From SAR202 cluster bacterium (lineage in GTDB: Bacteria; Chloroflexota; Dehalococcoidia; Lucifugimonadales; JASMAO01), in contig JASMAO010000160.1 in NCBI GenBank assembly GCA_030754315.1, positions 1-20,108 on the forward strand: a DNA stretch of 20,108 nucleotides, given 5' to 3'. Below the pieces are notes generated by a model. That model searched no databases and was not told the DNA's origin. It worked only from the letters and a program-made list of their open reading frames with translations. Each line of letters opens with the position of its first letter. The first letter of the stretch is position 1. Positions 14,373 to 20,108 of this stretch are shown here, in pieces. Made by a program: the position numbers and the translations under genes.

Positions 14373-15071
14373 TTATTCTTCTCCAGGCTGATCTTCAGAA
14401 CCATCGGTTGTGTTACTGGTATCGGTGGAGGACTGAATATCGGGCGTATCAGATTCGAGCCTAGGTGAGATTCCGTCTTCGCTCTCGTCAGTTGTTTGAT
14501 CAGGTTCTGTTACATTCTCCACGGAGAGATGCTTATCAACCTCTTCTATTTCTACTGCTCCTACTTCTTCCGTCTTTCCCAACTTGGCTGCCTCGGCCGC
14601 AGCAATCGTCTCCTCGGGATCGGTGCCAGTTGGGTATACGACTGCTGTTATTCCGGCTTCGACTTCGGCATGCAATTGCAGCCGAATATCATAAACGCCA
14701 ACGTCTCTGATGGGGTCGGCTATCATCACTACACGTCTATCTATGTCGCGGCTTGTTAATTCTGACAGTCGGCTTGCTACGGCTGTGTCGGTGACTGATC
14801 CGTATAGTTTGCCACTGGTCCCAGCCCTCATTTCCACTGTGATCTGTGTGTTATTTATCGCCTCTGCCAGGGAACGCATATCAGCGAGAAGCTTGAGCCT
14901 AGTCGCAGCAGCATCTGTTTTGAGCTGTTTTGTACGCCGCAGAGAATTATGGTTTGCAGGCACGGCCAATTGTTTGGGCAAAAGGTAATTGCGGGCAAAC
15001 CCATTCTTGACTTCTTTAACTTCTCCGCCCTGTGCGACTCCCTCGACATCTTTCAGAAATACTACATTCAT
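14373..15071 (-). CDS. rplI: Ribosomal protein bL9 with long acidic C-terminal extension
   Basis: Residues 1-148 of 232 form a normal bL9. The N-terminal domain is MNVVFLKDVEGVAQGGEVKE VKNGFARNYLLPKQLA, including the signature GxxxxVKxGYxRNxLxP. A charged connecting helix and the C-terminal domain follow (GKLYGSVTDTAVA, VYDIRLQLHAEVEAGITAVV). Residues 151-232 are an added tail rich in Glu, Asp, Ser and Thr, without a recognisable fold; usual bL9 is about 150 residues. The ATG at 15071 is the family start, with GGTGATC just upstream. Reading further back to 15152 would add 27 residues that overlap the promoter. L9 binds 23S rRNA at the base of the L1 stalk. The rplI-dnaB neighbourhood is common in bacteria. 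Confidence 0.93.
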   Translation of the reverse strand: MNVVFLKDVEGVAQGGEVKEVKNGFARNYLLPKQLAVPANHNSLRRTKQLKTDAAATRLKLLADMRSLAEAINNTQITVEMRAGTSGKLYGSVTDTAVASRLSELTSRDIDRRVVMIADPIRDVGVYDIRLQLHAEVEAGITAVVYPTGTDPEETIAAAEAAKLGKTEEVGAVEIEEVDKHLSVENVTEPDQTTDESEDGISPRLESDTPDIQSSTDTSNTTDGSEDQPGEE

Positions 15072-15114
15072 TTGATCACCATTAATTATCGTGGCATCGT
15101 TATCTTTGCAGGAG

Positions 15115-15128
15115 AAAAGTATAGCATA
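15115..15128 (-). promoter_or_regulatory. Extended -10 promoter element of rplI
   Basis: Read on the minus strand, TATGCTATACTTTT includes TG-C-TATACT, an extended -10 box. It is identical over 14 bases to the element at 291-304. Transcription would start near 15111, about 40 nt before the rplI ATG. Confidence 0.5.
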
Positions 15129-15291
15129 GGGACTGTGATGAGTAGACGACATTCACGTTAATCGTTGCATGTGTAAGGCCTACCGAGTTAACCAAGCATG
15201 TATTTCCCTCAATTGCTATTTGAAGTAGCGAGATTTCGTGAGATACAAGAGATCCTGGTTGGAATGATTTTTGTGTAAGGGATTATTAGGA

Positions 15292-15303
15292 CCAACAGGT
15301 TGG
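15292..15303. repeat. Small dyad CCAAC-AG-GTTGG beside a direct repeat
   Basis: A 5-base perfect dyad overlapping the second of two GGTTGGAAT repeats 41 nt apart (about four helical turns), directly upstream of the rpsP -35 box. It could be an operator; small size limits confidence. Confidence 0.25.
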
Positions 15304-15310
15304 AATCGCG

Positions 15311-15340
15311 TTGACAAGGTGCTCGGCCGGAGTCTAAAAT
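15311..15340 (+). promoter_or_regulatory. Sigma-70 type promoter of the rpsP operon
   Basis: A consensus TTGACA at 15311-15316, an 18-nt spacer, then TAAAAT at 15335-15340 (five of six). Transcription would start near 15347, about 35 nt before the rpsP start. This is the best promoter in the window and probably drives the ribosomal block. Confidence 0.65.
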
Positions 15341-15367
15341 TCCATTAGCGTATATCGCAATGTAATC

Positions 15368-15373
15368 AAGGGG
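15368..15373 (+). promoter_or_regulatory. Ribosome binding site of rpsP
   Basis: AAGGGG ends 8 nt before the TTG at 15382, supporting a TTG start for this conserved gene; no ATG is available before the conserved N-terminus. Confidence 0.6.
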
Positions 15374-15381
15374 AACCAGTA

Positions 15382-15636
15382 TTGCTGAAGATAAGATTGA
15401 AGCGAGTTGGAGCGAGAAAACAACCTAGTTACCGTGTAGTCGTCGCCGATTCGAGAGCTGCTAGAGACGGTCGGTTTGTCGAGCAGATTGGACATTACAA
15501 TCCTCGTACAGACCCTGCGACGATTGAGATTGATGAAGAGCGGGTCGTAATGTGGCTTCGGCGTGGTGCTCAGCCCTCGGAGTCCGTGGCCCGGATCCTA
15601 AAGAGTTTGGGAACGCTCGAAAAGGTAGCTGGCTAA
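15382..15636 (+). CDS. rpsP: Ribosomal protein bS16
   Basis: The 84-residue product MLKIRLKRVGARKQPSYRVV, then ADSRAARDGRFVEQIGHYNP, matches bS16 from end to end, including the family pattern IRLxRxGxKxxPxYRxVVxDSRxxRDGxxxExxGxYNP. Length is typical. It binds 16S rRNA early in small-subunit assembly. The start codon is TTG, unusual for a highly expressed ribosomal protein, but the ribosome site and N-terminus leave no alternative. khpA begins 5 nt after the stop, a standard arrangement. Confidence 0.96.
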   Translation: MLKIRLKRVGARKQPSYRVVVADSRAARDGRFVEQIGHYNPRTDPATIEIDEERVVMWLRRGAQPSESVARILKSLGTLEKVAG

Positions 15637-15641
15637 TACAG

Positions 15642-15872
15642 ATGAAGGAATTGGTCGAGTATATTGCCAAAACGATTGCCTCGTACCCAGACGAAGTTAA
15701 GGTAACTGAGGAAATAGATCAAGAGGACCGTGTGATGCTTAAACTAGAGGTTGCGCCGGATGACAAAGGCAAAGTAGTTGGTCGTCACGGTCGGGTCGCA
15801 AAGTCCATACGACTCCTTCTTCAAGTAGCAGCAGTCAAGCAAGGCGTCCGTGTCAACCTCGAGATCGTATAG
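15642..15872 (+). CDS. khpA: KH-domain RNA-binding protein KhpA (YlqC family)
   Basis: The 76-residue single KH-domain product reads MKELVEYIAKTIASYPDEVK near the start, then VAPDDKGKVVGRHGRVAKSI, with the RNA-gripping loop GRHG (47-50) as the KH GxxG motif. It ends VNLEIV. This is the small KH protein normally encoded between rpsP and rimM; in streptococci KhpA pairs with KhpB and affects cell division and RNA binding. The ATG at 15642 is the family start, 5 nt after the rpsP stop, probably translated by coupling because no clear ribosome site is seen. KhpB is not in the window. Confidence 0.92.
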   Translation: MKELVEYIAKTIASYPDEVKVTEEIDQEDRVMLKLEVAPDDKGKVVGRHGRVAKSIRLLLQVAAVKQGVRVNLEIV

Positions 15873-15893
15873 GCGTTTACCATCTTCGAGATA

Positions 15894-16424
15894 GTGGCTG
15901 AGAGGTACCAGCTGCAGAGATCATTGGATATTCAGGAGCCTGTGGTCGTTGGCAGAATTGTTGGGGCTTGGGGTGTACATGGCGAAGTTAAAGTAGAGCC
16001 ATTCACCGATTTCCCCAGCAGATTCAATAAGGGATCCACTCTTTTCGTCAACGAACGGCCTGTACGGGTCTCGTCATCCCGAAAACGAAAAAACGGTTTC
16101 GTATTAAAGCTTGAATCTGTCGATGACAGAAATGAAGCTGAGGCTCTCCGTGGTTCGGAAATGACCGTTCCGGCCACTGATCTTGAAGATCTCCCAGCAG
16201 GGACCTTTTACTATTTTCAGATAGTGGGCTTGGAAGTCTGGACGGAGGAATCTGAATTACTGGGTACTGTGAGGGAGATAATTACAACTGGAGCCAATGA
16301 TGCATACGTTGTTTCGAATGGCACTAATGCACCGGTACTAGTCCCTGCAATTGGAGATGTGATTCAGGAGGTGGATATCCACAACGGCAGGATGGTTGTC
16401 AACCTTCCAATCGGGCTGCGGTAG
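15894..16424 (+). CDS. rimM: Ribosome maturation factor RimM
   Basis: The 176-residue product has the RimM N-terminal beta-barrel (VVVGRIVGAWGVHGEVKVEP near 17-36, then FVNERPVRVSSSRKRKNGFV) and a C-terminal PRC-barrel (FYYFQIVGLEVWTEESELLG near 105-124, then NDAYVV and VLVPAIGDVIQEVDI). RimM helps 16S rRNA processing at the 30S head, acting with bS19. Length is typical. The start is a GTG at 15894 with a weak GAG upstream, 21 nt after khpA. TrmD, which usually follows RimM, is absent here. Confidence 0.93.
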   Translation: MAERYQLQRSLDIQEPVVVGRIVGAWGVHGEVKVEPFTDFPSRFNKGSTLFVNERPVRVSSSRKRKNGFVLKLESVDDRNEAEALRGSEMTVPATDLEDLPAGTFYYFQIVGLEVWTEESELLGTVREIITTGANDAYVVSNGTNAPVLVPAIGDVIQEVDIHNGRMVVNLPIGLR

Positions 16425-16452
16425 ATAATGCCACTTATGGGTTTAGTACTCG

Positions 16453-16461
16453 TGCTAGAAT
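16453..16461 (+). promoter_or_regulatory. Possible extended -10 promoter before yebC
   Basis: TG-C-TAGAAT in the 79-nt gap between rimM and yebC, with no clear -35 box. It may give yebC-ruvC-ruvA a separate start; weak evidence. Confidence 0.3.
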
Positions 16462-16503
16462 TGACGGGTATCGCTACTCAACACTTTCTCCAAAGGTTGG
16501 AAA

Positions 16504-17262
16504 ATGTCTGGTCACTCTAAGTGGTCGACTATAAAGCACGGTAAGGCGGTGTCCGATGCCCGCCGAGGCCAGTTGTTCACCAAGTTAGCTAAAGAGATTA
16601 TCATCGCAGCACGTCAAGGCGGTGGGGATGCTGACTCTAACTTCCGATTAAGGATGGCCGTCCAACGAGCCAAAGACAACAATATGCCAGCGAGTAACAT
16701 TCAGCGGGCAGTCAACCGTGCAACGGGGGATGGGTCAGATAAGGAACAGATCGTTGAGGCAGTGTATGAAGGATATGGGCCTGGTGGCACAGCGATTCTT
16801 TTAGAGACACTGACGGACAATAAAAACCGCACAGTCTCCGAGGTAAGATCCACGTTTTCCAAAGCCGGTGGGAACATGTCAGAAGCTGGTGCTGTCGCGT
16901 GGCAGTTTGAGCAAAAGGGTGTGGTGGTGGTAGATCCGGGGGACATGGACATTGATGAAATAACTCTCGAGGTGATTGATGCTGGGGCCGATGACTTTGA
17001 GGGTGACAATGGTGAGTTCCACATCTATTCGGCGCCCGAAAATATGGAAAGTATACGGGGTGCTATGATGGCTGTGGGTGCAACGGTCAGTTCAGCTGAG
17101 GTGTCAATGGTGCCAACAAACACCGTGTCCCTCGATGAAAAAACTGCCAAGAGCGCATTGAGATTGCTCGATCAGCTCGAAGAATTGGATGATGTTCAAC
17201 GAGTCTATTCCAATGCCGATTTTCCTGATGAGGTTTTAGTAGAGTACGGACAAGAAGACTAG
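16504..17262 (+). CDS. yebC: YebC/PmpR family protein
   Basis: The 252-residue product matches the YebC family throughout: MSGHSKWSTIKHGKAVSDAR at the start, NIQRAV near 60-65, YEGYGPGGTAILLETLTDNK near 81-100 with the NRT continuation, and AGGNMSEAGAVAWQFEQKG near 114-132. Length is typical. Proteins of this family were first described as transcription regulators; more recent work on bacterial YebC and mitochondrial TACO1 points to relief of ribosome stalling at proline-rich stretches. The ATG has AAAGG 8 nt upstream. The position immediately before ruvC, 6 nt away, is a widely conserved arrangement. Confidence 0.94.
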   Translation: MSGHSKWSTIKHGKAVSDARRGQLFTKLAKEIIIAARQGGGDADSNFRLRMAVQRAKDNNMPASNIQRAVNRATGDGSDKEQIVEAVYEGYGPGGTAILLETLTDNKNRTVSEVRSTFSKAGGNMSEAGAVAWQFEQKGVVVVDPGDMDIDEITLEVIDAGADDFEGDNGEFHIYSAPENMESIRGAMMAVGATVSSAEVSMVPTNTVSLDEKTAKSALRLLDQLEELDDVQRVYSNADFPDEVLVEYGQED

Positions 17263-17268
17263 AAGAAG

Positions 17269-17766
17269 ATGCGAGTTATAGGGATTGACCCTGGCACCTA
17301 CAAAATGGGTGTGGGCGTGGTGGATTCCAATAATGGTGAGTTGACTCTAGCTCACTCGGAAGTTATCACTCCAAAGCGTCGTGCGCCTATACATCAGCGG
17401 TTGCAATTCCTTTTCAAGGAACTGATGCGTATCATTGGAGAATTAGCCCCAACGGAGCTTGCTATTGAAGAGGTTTTTGCTGGAGAGAACAAGCGTACAG
17501 CGATGGCAATAGGGCATGCTCAGGCGGCAGCAATGATCGCCGCGGCATCTCACGGGCTCGATGTGTGCGGTTACGCACCCACACAAATCAAACAGTCTGT
17601 TACTGACTACGGAGGCAGCTCGAAGGAGCAGGTACAGCAGATGGTCCAGGTTCTACTAGATCTTAGCCATGCTCCCGAATCGCTGGATGTTTCTGATGCC
17701 ATTGCAGTGGCTATTTGCCATATCAATGCAAGCCAAGTTGCACATCTGAACATAATGGATAACTAG
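17269..17766 (+). CDS. ruvC: Holliday junction resolvase RuvC
   Basis: The 165-residue endonuclease cuts Holliday junctions during recombination repair. The acidic catalytic set is visible: Asp7 in MRVIGIDPGT, Glu67 in ELAIEEVF, and Asp140 and Asp143 in LDVSDAIAVAICH. QRLQFLF and FAGENKRTAMAIGHAQAA are family stretches. Length is normal. It starts 6 nt after yebC and ends 7 nt before ruvA, so the three are one operon. Confidence 0.94.
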   Translation: MRVIGIDPGTYKMGVGVVDSNNGELTLAHSEVITPKRRAPIHQRLQFLFKELMRIIGELAPTELAIEEVFAGENKRTAMAIGHAQAAAMIAAASHGLDVCGYAPTQIKQSVTDYGGSSKEQVQQMVQVLLDLSHAPESLDVSDAIAVAICHINASQVAHLNIMDN

Positions 17767-17773
17767 TGAAGAT

Positions 17774-18349
17774 ATGATTACTATTGTTGAAGGGAATTTC
17801 GCCGCGGCAGGAGTAGACTGGATCGATGTGGCAGTTGGTGGCGTGACGCTGCGCGCATTCACTCCGACGACAAGCATCGAACGAATAGGCGCGCCTGGCG
17901 ATCAGATCAAACTATATACGCATCTGCATATAACACAGGACGGGATAGCCCTGTACGGATTCTTGACGAGTGAGGCGAGAACGGCCTTTGAGGCGCTGAT
18001 AGAAGTCAGTGGGGTGGGACCTAGGGTAGCCCTCAGCGTGTTGTCGAGTTTGAGCCCAGAGACATTGGCTGTCGCAGTCGCCTCGGGCGACACTGGTGTA
18101 TTTAGGGCCATCTCCGGAGTTGGCCCTAAGACCGCTGGAAGAATCATCTTGGATCTCAAAGACAAACTGGACGCTGAGATTGCTGCAATTTCCACCCTGC
18201 CAATTGATATTGACGTAATCGAGGCTTTAACGTCTCTGGGATACACTACTGCAGAAGCTAGAACAGCTGTGTCGAAGATACCGCGAGACAATGATCTCCC
18301 ACTGGAAGAACGTGTCAGGCTCTCGCTGCACAGTATGTCGGTGGAATAG
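17774..18349 (+). CDS. ruvA: Holliday junction branch migration protein RuvA
   Basis: The 191-residue product has the N-terminal OB domain (1-64, ending GIALYGF), two helix-hairpin-helix motifs (LIEVSGVGPRVALSVL at 75-90 and FRAISGVGPKTAGRIILDL at 110-128), and the short C-terminal domain III (about 143-190) that contacts RuvB. Tetrameric RuvA holds the junction and recruits RuvB. In the acidic-pin pair, Asp56 is kept while the preceding Glu is Gln55. Length is typical. Unlike many genomes, ruvB does not follow; a methyltransferase gene starts 6 nt downstream. Confidence 0.93.
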   Translation: MITIVEGNFAAAGVDWIDVAVGGVTLRAFTPTTSIERIGAPGDQIKLYTHLHITQDGIALYGFLTSEARTAFEALIEVSGVGPRVALSVLSSLSPETLAVAVASGDTGVFRAISGVGPKTAGRIILDLKDKLDAEIAAISTLPIDIDVIEALTSLGYTTAEARTAVSKIPRDNDLPLEERVRLSLHSMSVE

Positions 18350-18355
18350 CCGTCG

Positions 18356-19129
18356 ATGAGTTCAGAATACGATCAGTGGGCGGATATGTATGACGTTGTT
18401 TACTCTTACGTTCGTAGCGACATACCTTTCTATGTAGAAACCGTGAAACGACATGGTGGGCCAGTGCTGGAGTTGGGGTGCGGTACAGGAAGGGTAACCG
18501 TTCCGATCGCAGAGGCCGGCGTTGAAATCGTTGGTATGGATATTTCTAAGTCTATGCTTGATGCAGCTAAAACTAATCTCGCAGAATCGTCTGCTGAAAA
18601 TGGGATCGCAAGCCTCGTTTATGGGGACATGTCTGATTTTTCCTTGGGACAGTCTTTCAGTGCGATAATCGTGCCATTTCGTGGGTTTTTGTCGTTGTTG
18701 ACGACCGAAGAACAAACTAGAAGCCTCGACTGTATCAGTCGCCACCTGTCCCCAGGTGGACATCTGGTTTTTGATGTCTTTGTGCCAGATCTAGATATGC
18801 TCGTTCAAGAAGAAGACATTCTTTATCACTTGCGAGATGTTGTCGATCATAGGACTGGGCAACGAGTGGTGCTTTGGAATAGAAGCCGATATGACAACCA
18901 CCAGCAGATCATAGAAGTTACTGTGATCGGTGACGTACTTAGTAGGCTGGGAGATGTGGAACGCAGGTTCTACCGTGACTTTAGAATTAGGTACGTGCAC
19001 CGTTGGGAAATGCATCATTTGCTGACGACCTGTGGCTTCGAGGTTTTAGAAGTTTTCGGCGATTTCAACAAGGATGCGTTCGACGAGTTCAGCACCGAAA
19101 TGATTTGGGTTACTGGCGTTGCGAAGTGA
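18356..19129 (+). CDS. Class I SAM-dependent methyltransferase
   Basis: The 257-residue product carries the Rossmann-type SAM-binding signature VLELGCGTGRVTVPIAEAG (motif I, about 37-55), an acidic residue after the second strand (GMDISKSML, about 59-67), GDMSDF (about 89-94), and motif IV-like IIVPFRGF. LSPGGHLVFDVF is the later strand. The methyl acceptor cannot be predicted. The C-terminal part (about 150-257) resembles small-molecule methyltransferases, with IRYVHRWEMHHLLTTCGFEV typical of the family's closing region. It starts 6 nt after ruvA, so it is co-transcribed with ruvCA, but a role in recombination is not implied by sequence. Confidence 0.9.
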   Translation: MSSEYDQWADMYDVVYSYVRSDIPFYVETVKRHGGPVLELGCGTGRVTVPIAEAGVEIVGMDISKSMLDAAKTNLAESSAENGIASLVYGDMSDFSLGQSFSAIIVPFRGFLSLLTTEEQTRSLDCISRHLSPGGHLVFDVFVPDLDMLVQEEDILYHLRDVVDHRTGQRVVLWNRSRYDNHQQIIEVTVIGDVLSRLGDVERRFYRDFRIRYVHRWEMHHLLTTCGFEVLEVFGDFNKDAFDEFSTEMIWVTGVAK

Positions 19130-19267
19130 CCTGATCACGTATCGTTAATCTCCTGCCTGCATCTTTGCAAACTGCCGTTTAGCTAACCATGTATTGGGTC
19201 AAAACGTATTAATCATTAAGAACCAATGGCCCGGGTGCAAACTCGTAAAGCCGGATAGGAAATCAGG

Positions 19268-20108
19268 ATGAACGCACCGATGAGAATGATTTATCGGGTT
19301 TTATCAGCGATATTGATCTTAGCCTTAGTAGGACTGGTGGGATGTAGGCCCGAAACCGTAGATGATGTGCAGCCAGTTCACACAATCCCCGTTAATTCCG
19401 ATCAACCGACTTTGGTAGGCACGGGCGATGTGTCTCTGGACCCATACATGATGGTGACGGCGTTTGAGGACGTCTTAACCGGAATATACGAAAAAGTGCT
19501 GCCGTCGGTTGTACAGATTAGGACCGATATGAAGGTAGGAGCGACAGCGGGAGGTTGGCCGGTTTTGGGATTGGACGAACTGGTTCCGCAAGGTGAAGGC
19601 AGTGGATTTGTTTGGGATTCGGCGGGACACGTGATCACCAACCATCATGTGATAGTAGACGCAGACAGGGTCTTGGTGCTTTTTGCTGATGGGACTCAGT
19701 TAGAGGCAGAGATTGTCGGTTCGGATCCTTATTCAGATTTAGCCGTTTTGCGAATCAGTGATTCTGGAGGAGAACTGACTCCAGTTGAACTGGGTGATAG
19801 TAACGGCCTCCGTGTTGGAAGTCTCGCTCTCGCATTGGGGAGCCCATTTGGTCAAGAATACACCTTGACTAGAGGGATTATCAGTGCACTTGGTCGAGCT
19901 CTACGCAGTGGTAATAGATTTATAAATCCACAGATTATTCAAACAGATGCTAGTCTGAACCCAGGTAACTCAGGGGGGCCACTTTTAGACTCACGTGGTC
20001 GGGTGATTGGCATTAACACCCAAATAGTGAGTCAGAGTGGCGGGAGTGTTGGAGTCGGTTTTGCGGTGCCAGTGAATACAGCTAAAAGGGTAGTCCCTGC
20101 AATCATTT
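19268..20108 (+). CDS. Trypsin-like serine protease lipoprotein, HtrA/Deg family, 3' end beyond window
   Basis: The first 280 residues are present and the reading frame is open to the window edge. A lipoprotein signal peptide is seen: MRMIYR, a hydrophobic run VLSAILILALVGL, then the lipobox LVGC with Cys26, predicting lipid anchoring on the outer face of the membrane. The S1C protease domain shows the triad His127 (TNHHVI), Asp157 (YSDLAVL) and Ser235 (GNSGGPL), with ALGSPFG, TRGIIS and VGFAVPVN as in HtrA/DegP. PDZ domains, if present, lie outside the window. The start ATG has AGGA 7 nt upstream. Members of the family degrade misfolded extracytoplasmic proteins. The 138-nt gap before it should hold its promoter, but no strong boxes were found. 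Confidence 0.92.
   Translation, partial: MNAPMRMIYRVLSAILILALVGLVGCRPETVDDVQPVHTIPVNSDQPTLVGTGDVSLDPYMMVTAFEDVLTGIYEKVLPSVVQIRTDMKVGATAGGWPVLGLDELVPQGEGSGFVWDSAGHVITNHHVIVDADRVLVLFADGTQLEAEIVGSDPYSDLAVLRISDSGGELTPVELGDSNGLRVGSLALALGSPFGQEYTLTRGIISALGRALRSGNRFINPQIIQTDASLNPGNSGGPLLDSRGRVIGINTQIVSQSGGSVGVGFAVPVNTAKRVVPAII

Larger units (their letters stand above)
15072..15381. other. Divergent control region between rplI and rpsP, 310 nt
   Basis: It holds the rplI extended -10 element (15115-15128), the rpsP promoter (15311-15340) and, just upstream of the latter, two copies of GGTTGGAAT at 15257-15265 and 15298-15306, the second overlapping a dyad CCAAC-AG-GTTGG (15292-15303). No gene is seen. 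Confidence 0.55.

Noticed and set aside
1..20108. CRISPR array, defence system or prophage
   Set aside because: No regularly spaced repeats, and no nuclease, integrase or phage structural genes are visible in the window.

Overview
The window is a bacterial chromosome segment of about 20.1 kb. It holds 19 well supported protein genes, plus one weaker small gene. Base composition is moderate, TTG and GTG starts are frequent, and spacing inside operons is tight. No rRNA, tRNA, CRISPR array, insertion sequence or phage gene was seen. The gene set (a rplI-dnaB-DnaD-like-loader block, an rpsP-khpA-rimM block, and catabolic oxidoreductase, aminotransferase and dipeptidase genes with many same-family relatives in marine uncultured lineages) would fit a Chloroflexota bacterium, perhaps of the SAR202/Dehalococcoidia kind. 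That placement is inference from gene style and was not tested by a search.

Layout. Positions 1-6852 are an accessory, metabolic stretch: a partial short-chain dehydrogenase (minus), a divergent variant M19 dipeptidase-like protein (plus), a possible small membrane protein and an MFS transporter (minus), a class III aminotransferase resembling glutamate-1-semialdehyde aminomutase (minus), a medium-chain dehydrogenase lacking the usual zinc ligands (minus), and a GNAT acetyltransferase (plus). They look like a loose set for uptake and conversion of small organic molecules; no defined pathway can be read from them. Positions 7039-10545 hold an acetyl-CoA synthetase gene with its own good promoter, followed after 10 nt by a ketoacyl-ACP synthase II gene.

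Positions 10699-15071 (minus) are a DNA-replication block read in the order rplI, dnaB, DnaD-like gene, helicase-loader gene. A second promoter precedes dnaB, and dnaB, the DnaD-like gene and the loader gene abut or overlap. The loader is the most unusual protein here: it carries two complete DnaC/DnaI-type AAA+ domains in tandem behind a four-cysteine zinc-binding segment. The first domain has lost the second acidic residue of its Walker B motif. L9 has an acidic tail of about 80 residues.

Positions 15311-19129 (plus) form a ribosome-assembly and recombination block: rpsP, khpA, rimM, yebC, ruvC, ruvA and a SAM-dependent methyltransferase gene. The usual trmD and rplS partners are absent from this spot, and ruvB does not follow ruvA. 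The window ends inside a lipoprotein trypsin-like (HtrA/Deg family) protease gene.

Promoter-like elements were found by eye. They include a 14-base sequence shared exactly by the extended -10 regions of the dipeptidase-like gene and rplI.
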